A DNA stretch of 64,000 nucleotides from JBDKLC01 sp040384865 (GTDB lineage Bacteria > Patescibacteriota > Minisyncoccia > Phycocordibacterales > CAIZLB01), in NCBI GenBank assembly GCA_040384865.1, contig JAZKIM010000008.1:1-64000 (forward strand). The letters run 5' to 3'. Positions 33,783 to 42,884 of this stretch are shown piece after piece (the stretch's first letter is position 1; every line of letters begins with the position of its first letter). Below the pieces are notes generated by a model that ran no database searches, had not been told where the DNA came from, and worked only from the letters and a program-made list of their open reading frames with translations. The position numbers and the translations under genes were made by a program.

Positions 33783-33936
33783 AAAACTCGACTCTGTAGG
33801 TACTAATAGACAATCTTTGAACCATAAGTTTAGGTGGGTATCTTTTCCCTACCATTTTATCTACAAGTAGGTATACCCCTATCCTATGCAAAAGAGGATT
33901 CTGTCTGACCGTTAAAGCTATGTTAAAATGTATCTC

Positions 33937-35148
33937 ATGGAAAATACCCTCAATAAATTACGTGGTGTTAAAGTCTTTCTTACCCTTTTTGTCGCTACCT
34001 TACTTTTTTCCTTCAGTTCATATTTCATATACTTCATAAACTCAACCTATATTGAAACCCATGTCGGTACTGAAAATGTAAGCTACATCTTTGCGTTGGG
34101 AGCATTACTCAATGTCTTAATTTATTCCATTGCACCGACTCTTCTGCGAAGATTTGGAAATTTCAAACTAACCATTGCACTTACCTCGGCCACTGGCCTT
34201 CTTCTTCTTGGGTTAGCTTGGATCAGCTGGACCCCAGCAGTACTCCTCATCTTCATAGCTTGCCAGGGTATTGCTCCTGTCATCGTTTACTGCATCGATA
34301 TATTTCTGGAGAAATATACTCCCCCTGAAGAAATGGGTAGTATTCGCGGCATATACCTTACAATGGTCACCATTCCCGCAATTGTCACGCCGTTTATCGT
34401 CGGCCTAATTCTCAGTCGTCCAGACTATTGGAAACTTTATCTTATTGCTGCTGTTTTTTTAGTGCCTTTTATTATCATAATGGTATCAAACTTCCGAAAG
34501 TTCGAGGATCCATATTACCCTCGATTACACATTAAAGAAGTACTTCTTAAGTTCTATCACCATCGAAATATTTTTGACGTATTCGTCGACAATTTCCTCT
34601 TAAACCTCTTCTACTGCTGGATGGTCATATTCATGCCTCTCTATCTTCGCGAGACCATAGGTTTTGCCTGGTCAGAGATTGGGCTCTTATTCAGCATCAT
34701 GTTGTTGCCATTCCTGCTTTTGCAAATTCCTGTCGGCCGCCTAGCAGATGCACATCGAGACGAAAAGTACCTACTCATATTCGGCTTTTTGATAATTGCA
34801 GGAACGAGCATGATCATTCCCTTCATCCAGGAAAGAAGTTTTGCACTATGGGCAGCAATACTCTTTACTAGCCGTATTGGTGCAAGTATTGTGGAGGTGG
34901 CAAGTGAAAGCTTTTTTTTCAAACACGTGCACGCCAACAGTACCGGATTCATTAGTCTCTACAGACTTACTAGATCACTACCTTTCATAGTCACTCCACT
35001 AGTCAGCCTCCTACTTATTTTCATTGATTTACGATTCACTTTCATCATCCTTGGCCTCATCATGCTCTTGGGTATCCGCTATGCCATAAAGATACGGCCA
35101 GACGGTCTTCCAGGCCACGAAAAAGAGAGTATCTCACCGTTTGCGTAG
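33937..35148 (+). CDS. MFS transporter
   Basis: 403 residues from ATG 33937 (TAAAAT 7 nt upstream; an in-frame ATG at 33928 is inside the -10 region). Twelve membrane helices in two halves, with the central cytoplasmic loop FRKFEDPYYPRLHIKEV and the MFS motif-A-like PVGRLADAHRDEKY. Substrate unknown. Convergent with cdaA, ending 10 bp from it. Confidence 0.88.
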   Translation: MENTLNKLRGVKVFLTLFVATLLFSFSSYFIYFINSTYIETHVGTENVSYIFALGALLNVLIYSIAPTLLRRFGNFKLTIALTSATGLLLLGLAWISWTPAVLLIFIACQGIAPVIVYCIDIFLEKYTPPEEMGSIRGIYLTMVTIPAIVTPFIVGLILSRPDYWKLYLIAAVFLVPFIIIMVSNFRKFEDPYYPRLHIKEVLLKFYHHRNIFDVFVDNFLLNLFYCWMVIFMPLYLRETIGFAWSEIGLLFSIMLLPFLLLQIPVGRLADAHRDEKYLLIFGFLIIAGTSMIIPFIQERSFALWAAILFTSRIGASIVEVASESFFFKHVHANSTGFISLYRLTRSLPFIVTPLVSLLLIFIDLRFTFIILGLIMLLGIRYAIKIRPDGLPGHEKESISPFA

Positions 35149-35157
35149 AGCTTTAAT

Positions 35158-36084
35158 TTACACGACCAAAGCAAACCAAAGAATAATTGCTGCGCCGATA
35201 GCAATGACTTTTAAGTAGAAATTGTGAAGGAGCATATATTTCCAGATATTTGGTGTGTCCATATCATCTTCTCCATTTTCTTTAAGAAATTTCTTAATGA
35301 CATCATCGAGTTCACCAGCATTCTGAAGTAAACGGATCTTTCCACCTTCAGAAACTGAGATGGTACCTCGTTCTTCTGAAACAACCACAGCAAGCGAGTC
35401 CGTTCTTTCACTAATACCGATAGCTGCTCGATGACGAGTTCCCATTGTGGCGAAGCCTTTGAAATCTTCAGCTAACGGAAGATGGACGCCGAATCGCTTG
35501 ATGCGCTTACCTTCGATTATCATAGCGCCATCGTGTCCTGGCGTAGTATGGTCGAAAATACTGAGGATGAGTGGTGAGGAAATCTTTCCATCAAGGGCAA
35601 AACCGCCCTCAATGGTATCGTCGAGCGGATAGTCTCCGGAAAGGACAATGAGCGCACCCATCTTTAGTTTTGCCATATCTTGAACAGCATGGACAATGAT
35701 GCCAGAAATTTCCGAAGAAAGATTAGCAGCGGTCCTACTTAATGTCTGGCGAGAGAGTGTAAACCATCGAAAGAACCTTCTAATCTCGCGCTGGAATACA
35801 ATGACGAAAATGACGAGGAAGAAAGTAAGAATTGGCTGAAAAAGACGAATAGTTAGGCTAAGGTTGAACAGCTGGGCAAAATAGCTGACCACAAGAAGAA
35901 CGGCTATTGTATTGAAAATAAAGTAACTTTGTGTTTGCTTGATGAATACCAAGAGGACGTATATGAAGAAGGCTGCAATGACAATATCAAATGCAGAAGA
36001 CCAGGTGAATGTATAAAAAGCAGCCGGAATTGAATTGGCAATATCTATAAATGAAACTTTTGCCATGAGATTGTAAGTATTCAT
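35158..36084 (-). CDS. cdaA: diadenylate cyclase CdaA
   Basis: 308 residues. Three N-terminal membrane helices precede the DAC domain, which shows HDGAMII and GTRHRAAIG, the ATP-binding DGA and RHR motifs of c-di-AMP synthases. A further membrane helix at the very C-terminus (FYLKVIAIGAAIILWFALV) is not in the standard ~270-residue CdaA; it resembles the start of a CdaR-type partner and may be a truncated fusion. c-di-AMP controls potassium, turgor and wall homeostasis. It follows the CAP gene by 15 bp, so they are probably one unit. Confidence 0.95.
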   Translation of the reverse strand: MNTYNLMAKVSFIDIANSIPAAFYTFTWSSAFDIVIAAFFIYVLLVFIKQTQSYFIFNTIAVLLVVSYFAQLFNLSLTIRLFQPILTFFLVIFVIVFQREIRRFFRWFTLSRQTLSRTAANLSSEISGIIVHAVQDMAKLKMGALIVLSGDYPLDDTIEGGFALDGKISSPLILSIFDHTTPGHDGAMIIEGKRIKRFGVHLPLAEDFKGFATMGTRHRAAIGISERTDSLAVVVSEERGTISVSEGGKIRLLQNAGELDDVIKKFLKENGEDDMDTPNIWKYMLLHNFYLKVIAIGAAIILWFALVV

Positions 36085-36099
36085 TAGTTCTGTAGTTAA

Positions 36100-37092
36100 T
36101 TAATTTTGTAATCCGGCGCAGGTGTTAAATGCTTGCACTGATTGATTATAATGCTCGACCGCAGTCTTAAATGCATCAAGTCGACGATTATATTCCTGTG
36201 CTAAGTTATTATACTGCTGAACATTACTTTCGTAAGATGGGTCGTCAGAGCTTGAACTGTCTATGATCTTCTTCAAATCATTAATCTGTTGTTCTCGTGT
36301 ACGAAGATCAGCCTGAGCAGAATCAATACTCGACTTAAGCTGAGCATCAATTGCAGGGCAAGCTGTTAATGGTTTTCCAAAATGTTGGACAGCGAGCCAT
36401 TGCTGTTTTCCCTCATATACACCACGCCCAACAGCTACACCTATTTCCTGATATCGTACATCAAGAATATTCGCTCGATGCCCTGGGCTATTCATCCAAG
36501 CAAGAATGACATTGGCATCTCCTCCGAAATTTCCCAAGGCAAGATTTTCCCCTACGACAATATAGGTGTACCCGGCCTTATTAACTAAATCGGACACACT
36601 AGTACCCGAAGGTGAGACATGTTCGAAATATTGATTACTAAACATGTCTTCCAACTTCGCTTCAGCAGATTTATCCAGTTTAACATTATGAGAAAGCGTC
36701 GTAATACCCTTCTTTGTACGCTCGGCATTTGTCCTATCAATAATACCCTGAACAGTTAACGCCGAATTATTATACGAAGCAATATCTGATTTTACTGGTG
36801 GCAGCTTATCAACCGAAGTTACAACAACAGCTGAAGTCGAAGTTGCCCTTACAGAGTTTGAAGAGGTAGCAGAAGAATTAAGACCTTGTGGATACGGTCC
36901 GTTATTCATCCCTGGTAAGGATGAATATCCTGTAATACTACTTGTAGCCGTTGCTAGTCGCTGAAAGAAAGCCTTTGTCGGCTCAATAATAGAGTGACTT
37001 ATATTGTAGCCCGTGTTCTGTACAGGCACTCGAAACGTAAAAAGTAGCCCGAAGAATATGAGCAATATTACAATAGGGCGAATGAATGCCAT
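36100..37092 (-). CDS. CAP/SCP-domain exported protein with C-terminal coiled coil
   Basis: 330 residues: N-terminal membrane helix, Ser/Thr linker, then a CAP domain (residues about 112-235) with DRTNAERTKKGITTLSHN, YFEHVSPSGTSVSDLVNKAGY, GENLALGNF, SPGHRANIL and VAVGRGVY. The last ~80 residues form a coiled coil (LRTREQQINDLKKIID). Bacterial CAP proteins are secreted with wall-linked or adhesion roles. TACAAT lies 6 nt before ATG. Co-directional with cdaA. Confidence 0.93.
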   Translation of the reverse strand: MAFIRPIVILLIFFGLLFTFRVPVQNTGYNISHSIIEPTKAFFQRLATATSSITGYSSLPGMNNGPYPQGLNSSATSSNSVRATSTSAVVVTSVDKLPPVKSDIASYNNSALTVQGIIDRTNAERTKKGITTLSHNVKLDKSAEAKLEDMFSNQYFEHVSPSGTSVSDLVNKAGYTYIVVGENLALGNFGGDANVILAWMNSPGHRANILDVRYQEIGVAVGRGVYEGKQQWLAVQHFGKPLTACPAIDAQLKSSIDSAQADLRTREQQINDLKKIIDSSSSDDPSYESNVQQYNNLAQEYNRRLDAFKTAVEHYNQSVQAFNTCAGLQN

Positions 37093-37132
37093 ACCCGCAT
37101 TGTACGCCAGAAGAGCCCTTGTTTCAACACTT

Positions 37133-37933
37133 TTAAGATATCAGTTTTGTCTCGATACACATAAAAAGAGGGATCTCTTTTCGAGCCTTGTCCTCCGCAT
37201 TCGCGCGTGGGCCAGGTTTACTTACCTTGTGAGATATCCATTCTTCCAGACGAGTAACGGCAAAATTGTTTTTTGACAACAACTTAACAAATACCTGAAG
37301 CGGTCGGTGGAAAGAAATGGTAAATGTCTTCTTGTCAGCACCTGGATGCATATCAATCTTGTTCTTCGATTCAGAAAGATATTTTGTAACCAACCTGCCC
37401 TGTGTCTTTGTTTTTTCATCATATGACCAATCCGAAGACTGAGGTACTCGAAAAGCAGGGTGATTGAGGACCATGACAAAGCGTCCACCAGGCTTAAGAA
37501 CTCGTTTACATTCAGCGAAGGTCTGATCAATTTCGGCAATATTTTGGATAGCAAGAACACAGATAACAGTATCGAACATCGTGTTCGCAAATGGCAACTT
37601 ATGTGCAGGGGCGACACTAAAATCAATATCACGGAGCCGCGCCCGCGCTTTCGTCACCAATTCCGAAGAGATGTCCACCCCTGTCACCTTCGCTCCAACA
37701 TCAGCAAACTTTCCGGAAAAAAATCCCTGACCACAGGCAAGATCGAGAATTCGTTCACCTTTTCTCGGCGATATGATACGCATGAGATTCGGCAATACAA
37801 CCTTTTCTTGATATGAATCGGGATTTGAGAGATAGTCGTCATACCAAGATGCTACATTACCCCAAGAGGTAACGGGTTGGGCTGCACCTTTTGGTTTTGG
37901 AGTACCCTTAGCACTCTCAGACTTACCAATCAT
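37133..37933 (-). CDS. class I SAM-dependent methyltransferase
   Basis: 266 residues from ATG 37933, which begins 1 bp after the upstream gene's stop; the in-frame ATG at 37957 would overlap it. Methyltransf_11 type: RILDLACGQGFFSGKFADVGAKVTGVD (motif I, SAM), DFSVAPAHKLPFANTMFDTVICVLAI and KPGGRFVMVLNHPAFR. The substrate is unknown. Member of a 3-4 gene minus-strand unit with small membrane proteins. Confidence 0.93.
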   Translation of the reverse strand: MIGKSESAKGTPKPKGAAQPVTSWGNVASWYDDYLSNPDSYQEKVVLPNLMRIISPRKGERILDLACGQGFFSGKFADVGAKVTGVDISSELVTKARARLRDIDFSVAPAHKLPFANTMFDTVICVLAIQNIAEIDQTFAECKRVLKPGGRFVMVLNHPAFRVPQSSDWSYDEKTKTQGRLVTKYLSESKNKIDMHPGADKKTFTISFHRPLQVFVKLLSKNNFAVTRLEEWISHKVSKPGPRANAEDKARKEIPLFMCIETKLIS

Positions 37934-37934
37934 A

Positions 37935-38336
37935 TTACTTCGCGGATTTCTTTGCATTTGTCTTTTTCTTCGCTACCGGCTTGGTCTTTACTTCTAATTC
38001 CTTTCGGATGTTCGCCCAATGACCCTTGAGCTCCTTTGCAATACTAGCCAATTCAGCCGCGTCAACACTTTTAACAGTTTCGTACCGCTTAAGAACAGCG
38101 TCAACCGTCTTATGATAAGCGTCTTCATTAACCTCCTTAAGGTTCTCAAGCTTTTCGAGGACTTCACCCTTTGCTTTCAATGACCAACCTCGGACTTTCT
38201 TCTGCATTTTCTTACCGTCTTTTGTGCCGTAAAGAAAATAGGCACCTGCTGCTGCAGCTGCCGCTATACCAATAATACCTGTCACAACTATCCCTTGATC
38301 ACCTTTTCCCTTAGAGCTTCGATTTGATTTTGCCAT
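37935..38336 (-). CDS. small membrane protein, YtxH-like
   Basis: 133 residues: a basic N-terminus, one membrane helix (GIVVTGIIGIAAAAAAGAYFL) followed by TKDGKKMQKKVRGW, the YtxH-like pattern, then a long helix and a Lys/Ala tail. Such proteins are envelope stress-associated in Firmicutes; role here unknown. Co-transcribed with the methyltransferase downstream. Confidence 0.75.
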   Translation of the reverse strand: MAKSNRSSKGKGDQGIVVTGIIGIAAAAAAGAYFLYGTKDGKKMQKKVRGWSLKAKGEVLEKLENLKEVNEDAYHKTVDAVLKRYETVKSVDAAELASIAKELKGHWANIRKELEVKTKPVAKKKTNAKKSAK

Positions 38337-38350
38337 ATATTTGATATTAA

Positions 38351-38650
38351 TTATTTTGACTGCTTATCTGACATGCGGCGACGCCGGGTACCTACCTTGC
38401 CAATGGAGAACGCTGCAAGCGTGCGGAATATAGTTCCAAACTTTAATCCTCTCTCCTTGATCTGTCCACGCAACTGAGCTATGTCTTCACTTACATGATC
38501 GCTTTCTGACCTTATCTTGTCTACTACATAGCGCACACTGCGGAGGATGTGAATTACATAGTACAGTGCCACCAGGACAACAATTGCAAAAAATACTACT
38601 ACAATACTGGTAATGAGGAAGAAGATGTCGGCATGGATCAAGGTTTCCAT
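38351..38650 (-). CDS. small membrane protein with basic tail
   Basis: 99 residues: one long N-terminal membrane helix, an amphipathic helix (VVDKIRSESDHVSEDIAQLRG) and a basic end (GTRRRRMSDKQ). No family confirmed. TATAAT lies exactly 6 nt upstream of ATG, so it likely starts the unit with the YtxH-like and methyltransferase genes. Confidence 0.75.
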   Translation of the reverse strand: METLIHADIFFLITSIVVVFFAIVVLVALYYVIHILRSVRYVVDKIRSESDHVSEDIAQLRGQIKERGLKFGTIFRTLAAFSIGKVGTRRRRMSDKQSK

Positions 38651-38685
38651 TAGCTGATTATACTACACCTATTTGTGCCAGAAAA

Positions 38686-39426
38686 CTATATATTGATTAT
38701 CCTAGCAAAAGAAGGCCCTTTTATTGGAGGCGGCGTGCCGTGTTTGTTATTCTTTGTATCCCCCTTTACAGCAAGCAACATAACAAAGATGATGGCCATC
38801 ATCACCTGAAGTGCCACTACCCCGTACATGGATATAACACCATTCATAGGGTTAACAAAGAATACAAGAAATGCAAAAGCTATTCCTCCTGGCAATGACA
38901 AGTCATGGAGACGACGAGCAATCAAAGACAAGAGAATTATACTAATAGGGCTTAATATAAGAGGTATTAAAAGAAGCCAAATTCCATTATGCTCCGGTAA
39001 AATAATTTCACGCGTAAAAGAACTAAATTCTGGAATAATGAAGTTTAATATTTCCATGATAACAGAAAGAAGAATCATTCCCTCAGCAAAGAATAGTAGG
39101 AAACCCAAAATAAAATCCCTTCTGCGAAGACGCCCAGAAAATAAACCTTTCTTTTCTACCGAAGGGTACATAGTTGTGGTAGGTGTCCGTCGAATTTCTT
39201 CGATTTTAACCTTCTCTATAAGTGGCGGGAGAAATGAATTTGAAGCAACAACATCTTGATGTGTATCAGGAAACTTATTGTACACTTCCCGTACCGCTTC
39301 TTTGATTTGTTTTTCACTAAACCCCGCTCGCAACAACATCTCCGTGATTTCGCGAAGCGGTACGGAGTTTTCTAATTTCCTTTTTATGAATAGCATTAAG
39401 CCTGGTTCGAGAGATCGTCGATCCAT
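38686..39426 (-). CDS. DUF805-like membrane protein
   Basis: 246 residues. The first ~50 residues form a helix-turn-helix-like helical module (LREITEMLLRAGFSEKQIKEAV) frequent in CPR membrane proteins. The rest resembles DUF805: GRLRRRDFILGFLLFF, then IARRLHDLSLPGGIAF and a tail like KGDTKNNKHG, with four membrane helices. Function unknown. Confidence 0.8.
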   Translation of the reverse strand: MDRRSLEPGLMLFIKRKLENSVPLREITEMLLRAGFSEKQIKEAVREVYNKFPDTHQDVVASNSFLPPLIEKVKIEEIRRTPTTTMYPSVEKKGLFSGRLRRRDFILGFLLFFAEGMILLSVIMEILNFIIPEFSSFTREIILPEHNGIWLLLIPLILSPISIILLSLIARRLHDLSLPGGIAFAFLVFFVNPMNGVISMYGVVALQVMMAIIFVMLLAVKGDTKNNKHGTPPPIKGPSFARIINI

Positions 39427-39469
39427 AATGATGTCAAGTTATACCTATACTATACACCACCTTCATAAT

Positions 39470-39988
39470 TTAATCAGCAGAAGCAATCTTTTGAATGTGA
39501 TTAAAATGTTTCTCAGATACTGGCTGAACCGAAAGTCTCATTCCCCGTTTCAATACAGGCATTCCTTCAAGGAAGGAATCTATCTTCATTTCCTGTAATG
39601 ATATTGGCTTATCAAACTTTTTAACGAATTGCATATCCACCATTATCCACAAATGATCATGCTTAGGACGTTTTCCCTCGACGATTTCCTTTTCTCTTTT
39701 TACTGCTGAGGGATCAAAGTGCTCATCTTTACTGTCTACAGAAGTTTGATCAAGACGAGGTTGAGATGCCACCTTAGCTACACCGTATATTCCTGTTGGT
39801 TCAGAGGTAGAGTGATAGAACAACACGAGATCACCGACGTGCATATCGTCTCTCATAAAATTTCTTGCTTGATAATTACGAATTCCGCTCCAGCCTGTTT
39901 TCTTATCTCTTTTCAAATCATCTATAGAGTAGCAATCTCCCTCCGACTTTATAAGCCAGTATCTTCTTTGCGGTATATCTCTTTTCAT
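39470..39988 (-). CDS. EVE-domain protein
   Basis: 172 residues covering an EVE (PUA-like) domain: RYWLIKSEGDCYSIDDLKRD, WSGIRNYQARNFMRDDMHVGD, LVLFYHSTSEPTGIYG and WIMVDMQFVKKF. EVE domains bind modified bases in DNA or RNA and occur in restriction and RNA-modification contexts. It starts 1 bp after the lexA stop, so it is probably translated from the lexA mRNA, which hints at a damage-response link (inference). Confidence 0.93.
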   Translation of the reverse strand: MKRDIPQRRYWLIKSEGDCYSIDDLKRDKKTGWSGIRNYQARNFMRDDMHVGDLVLFYHSTSEPTGIYGVAKVASQPRLDQTSVDSKDEHFDPSAVKREKEIVEGKRPKHDHLWIMVDMQFVKKFDKPISLQEMKIDSFLEGMPVLKRGMRLSVQPVSEKHFNHIQKIASAD

Positions 39989-39989
39989 A

Positions 39990-40562
39990 TTAGTACTTTC
40001 GAATGACGGCCTTTACTATCGCAGCAACCCTCAAATATTCTTCCGGGTATATATCCTTAAAGCTCTCATTTGCAGGTCGAAGAAAAGGCTGACCTTTTTT
40101 ATCAATCTGATAATATTTCATAGTCCAACCCCCGTCAACGTCAGCAATAACGATATCTCCGATTTTAGCTTTCTCCGTCTTTTCAACTAACACAAGATCG
40201 CCCTCTTCAATATGAGCATCAATCATTGATTGGCCTTTCACTTCAAGCATATATGTTGTAGCTTTTTCATTTATTAAAAATTCATCAATACTGATGGTAT
40301 CAAGCATTGCTTCTTCAGCTGTAGTTGGTAACCCCGCCTCCACCAAACCAAGCACAGGTACTTCACCGTGTAGTTTATTAGGAATCAACTTGCCTCGACT
40401 ATCTTTGGTAAAGACACCTTCATCAACAAGTTTGTTCAAAAGCTTATAGACAGCATTCTTTGACTTAAAACCAACAAGGGACATGATCTCCTGATAACCA
40501 GGGACACGCTTGTTCTGCTTATAGAACGAAATGATTTTTTGTTTGTAAGTATCGAATAGCAT
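39990..40562 (-). CDS. lexA: LexA-like SOS repressor
   Basis: 190 residues. N-terminal winged helix (RVPGYQEIMSLVGFKSKNAVYKLLNKLVDEG), a self-cleavage site in GLVEAGLPTTAEE (Ala-Gly), and the S24 domain with catalytic Ser in VKGQSMIDAHIEEGD and Lys in WTMKYYQ. It represses damage-inducible genes until RecA-stimulated autocleavage. A candidate operator of the GAAC-N4-GTTC type lies at 40862, upstream of the next gene; none is seen before lexA itself. Followed by the EVE gene. Confidence 0.92.
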   Translation of the reverse strand: MLFDTYKQKIISFYKQNKRVPGYQEIMSLVGFKSKNAVYKLLNKLVDEGVFTKDSRGKLIPNKLHGEVPVLGLVEAGLPTTAEEAMLDTISIDEFLINEKATTYMLEVKGQSMIDAHIEEGDLVLVEKTEKAKIGDIVIADVDGGWTMKYYQIDKKGQPFLRPANESFKDIYPEEYLRVAAIVKAVIRKY

Positions 40563-40610
40563 GCAGTATTTATCTAGTTTATCACGTCAGTGTTACAAGA
40601 CAGAGCAATA

Positions 40611-40808
40611 CTAGAAGAAAAAAGACATTAGACTGAAAGATCGACTGAATGCAGCGTCCCGCTCTACCTGTCGAAGCTGGGTTCGAAGTTCACGGTGTCG
40701 TCGCGCTTCCCGATCATATGATTCACCCCTTACAATCTTTTGATCGATACGATCGTTTACTTTGCGAAGCTCTTTGTTGATATTGTACACAAGTGTCATT
40801 TTTGTCAT
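40611..40808 (-). CDS. small helical protein, candidate SOS gene
   Basis: 65 residues, strongly charged and probably coiled coil (NKELRKVNDRIDQKIVRG, REARRHRELRTQLRQVERDA), with an aromatic C-terminus FSLMSFFF. No family recognised. Its promoter carries a perfect palindrome between the -35 and -10 boxes that matches the Gram-positive LexA box, and it sits directly upstream of lexA. A damage-inducible small protein, for example a division or repair modulator, is an inference. Confidence 0.65.
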   Translation of the reverse strand: MTKMTLVYNINKELRKVNDRIDQKIVRGESYDREARRHRELRTQLRQVERDAAFSRSFSLMSFFF

Positions 40809-40849
40809 GGTATTTATATTTGTTATTAGTTTTTATCCCTGTTTGGATG

Positions 40850-40884
40850 ATTATAGTATAAGTGAACCATGGTTCACCTGTCAA
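40850..40884 (-). promoter_or_regulatory. promoter with LexA-type operator in its spacer
   Basis: TTGACA (40884-40879), 18-bp spacer, TATACT (40860-40855). The spacer contains the perfect 16-bp palindrome GTGAACCATGGTTCAC (40862-40877), which includes GAAC-N4-GTTC. Binding there would block polymerase directly. Confidence 0.7.
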
Positions 40885-40919
40885 TAAATAGGGGCAGGGG
40901 AGTGGGGATAACTTTACAT

Positions 40920-40952
40920 AAACAAAAAAGCCCCGAGGGGCTCTTTTTGTTT
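40920..40952. terminator. terminator after gene 40969
   Basis: AAACAAAAAAGCCCC/GGGGCTCTTTTTGTTT stem with a two-base loop, 17 bp after the stop on the minus strand. Confidence 0.85.
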
Positions 40953-40968
40953 ATCATCATCTACTATT

Positions 40969-41409
40969 TTATTTCTCTAAAATCTCAAAACTGTTGATAA
41001 CAACGTTTCCTGAATCATCCATTGAGTACGACACTGCTGCTGTGTGCGGCGTCACGCCATCGCTGTACTCTACTATCGCTCGTCCTGCTGCTTCCACTGT
41101 CACAAGACTTACTACGAAAGACTTCCCTGCTGCCGGCTTTTTTGTTGAAAGCTGATTAATATGTGACTGAAGATACACTGTTACAGCTGCGCGTTCATTT
41201 GTTGTCACCACACGATCATCCTCACCGAGATTGCGTCGAGTAGTTGTTGCCCCTGTTGTTGAAGCGTCGTTCATGTTATCCCCTACAGGTCGATGATTGT
41301 ACATGTATATACCACCCCACACCAAAAGAATTATGATAATAATTGATCCGATTGTAATCCAAACTGTCTTTGTAGCCTCATTTGGGCTGTTTTGCATTGT
41401 TGATTCCAT
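40969..41409 (-). CDS. membrane-anchored hypothetical protein
   Basis: 146 residues from ATG 41409 (TATAAT exactly 6 nt upstream). One membrane helix (TVWITIGSIIIIILLVWGGIY), a Thr/Ser linker, and a small external alpha/beta domain ending YSMDDSGNVVINSFEIL. This architecture is common in Parcubacteria. Function unknown. Monocistronic with its own terminator. Confidence 0.75.
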   Translation of the reverse strand: MESTMQNSPNEATKTVWITIGSIIIIILLVWGGIYMYNHRPVGDNMNDASTTGATTTRRNLGEDDRVVTTNERAAVTVYLQSHINQLSTKKPAAGKSFVVSLVTVEAAGRAIVEYSDGVTPHTAAVSYSMDDSGNVVINSFEILEK

Positions 41410-41453
41410 AGACCCATTATACTACTCCTCATTAAAATTGTGTAAAGATGTCC

Positions 41454-42755
41454 TTAGACTCGAAAGAAAGAAATGACCGTTAAAATGCTGACTACCCACA
41501 TTATCCCTATTAGCAGCCAGCCTATAGCAGAGCTCATTCGCCCACTTACCCATTGACCCATAAGGGTCTTGTTGCCACTTAAAAGAACCACAAAAACCAA
41601 TACAACAGGGGCGACCAGACAATTTGCCACGGCTGAATATATCAAAGCTTTTATAGGATCGAGCCCAATAAAATTAAGCATCAGTCCGACGAGCATCGCT
41701 GCTGTAAGTACCCAATAAAAGGCCTGGGCTTGCTGAAATTTTCTACCTAGTCCTTCTTTCCAATTCATAGTTTCGGCAATAGCATATGACGTTGACCCTG
41801 CTAAGACAGGGACCGCCAGAAGTCCTGTACCGATAATACCCAGAGCAAAAAGAAGATATGCACCGGTGCCAGCCAATGGAAGCAGCGCAGCTGCGGCATC
41901 CGCTGCTGTAGAAATGTTAGTAATACCGCTCGCAAATAGAGTGCCAGAACAAACTGCAATAATAAAGAACATCACCAGGTTTGAAACAAACATACCTGTC
42001 CATACATCGATGCGCATAGAAGAGATATCGGCGGAACTGATTTCATCTACAAGTCTTTGACCTTTTGAATTCACAGTTTTTTTTCCTTCTTTTTCCTCTA
42101 CCTCTTGAGAACTTTGCCAGAAAAATAAATATGGGGAAATGGTTGTACCGAGAATCGCGGCTACAAGAAGAAGAGATTGTTTATCGAACGAAAGGTGAGG
42201 AACGATCAAATGATAAAACAAAGAGCTCCAGTCCAACTCGATAGCAAAGGCGGTCAATATATATGAGAATAGAATAATAGTAAGCCATTTCAAATATTGG
42301 GCATAAGCCTTATAACTAGTGAAGATTTGAAGGAACAAACTAAACAAGGTAAAACCTATAACCAACAATCCCTGATTAAGTGATGGGAATACCAGCCGTG
42401 TTGCTTCAGCCATAGCGCCAAGATCCGCTCCAATATTGAAAGTATTTGCAATAAAAAGAAGTATTGTACAAATAATGAGAAGGGGTCGAGGAAAATATAT
42501 TTTAATATTTGCAGCAAGACCCCTACCGGTCACCATACCGATTCGAGCACACATTTCCTGAATAACCGCCATCAACGGAAAGGTAAAAAGCGATAACCAA
42601 ATAAGCTGGGGGCCCGCCGATGCTCCCGTTTGGGAATACGTTGCAATACCAGAAGGATCATCATCGGCGGCACCGGTAATCAAGCCGGGGCCAAGTTTCT
42701 TCCAGTAATTCAGCGCTCGAGAAATTGTTGATCTGAACATTTGTTGTTTTGCCAA
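41454..42755 (-). CDS. NRAMP-family metal transporter, non-canonical
   Basis: 433 residues, about 11 membrane helices. The helix-1 motif reads DDDPSGIATYSQ where classical Mn/Fe NRAMPs have DPGN, and the helix-6 motif reads TTISPYLFFWQ where they have a metal-coordinating Met (MPH). Loss of that Met is known in NRAMP-related magnesium or aluminium transporters, so the substrate may not be Mn or Fe. No regulator adjoins it and no riboswitch was recognised upstream. Confidence 0.9.
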   Translation of the reverse strand: MAKQQMFRSTISRALNYWKKLGPGLITGAADDDPSGIATYSQTGASAGPQLIWLSLFTFPLMAVIQEMCARIGMVTGRGLAANIKIYFPRPLLIICTILLFIANTFNIGADLGAMAEATRLVFPSLNQGLLVIGFTLFSLFLQIFTSYKAYAQYLKWLTIILFSYILTAFAIELDWSSLFYHLIVPHLSFDKQSLLLVAAILGTTISPYLFFWQSSQEVEEKEGKKTVNSKGQRLVDEISSADISSMRIDVWTGMFVSNLVMFFIIAVCSGTLFASGITNISTAADAAAALLPLAGTGAYLLFALGIIGTGLLAVPVLAGSTSYAIAETMNWKEGLGRKFQQAQAFYWVLTAAMLVGLMLNFIGLDPIKALIYSAVANCLVAPVVLVFVVLLSGNKTLMGQWVSGRMSSAIGWLLIGIMWVVSILTVISFFRV

Positions 42756-42825
42756 CCGCTCGTGTTGTTATATTAAGTATATGCCTTCATTCATTTATAT
42801 TCTATAGCACCTATCAACACATGAC

Positions 42826-42856
42826 GACAAAAGGCGCACTAATGCGCCCTTTTGTC
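42826..42856. terminator. terminator after gene 42885
   Basis: GACAAAAGGCGCA/TGCGCCCTTTTGTC stem with CTAA loop, 28 bp after the stop on the minus strand. Confidence 0.8.
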
Positions 42857-42884
42857 ATTCCCAAAACCTTTGCAAACTATCGAT

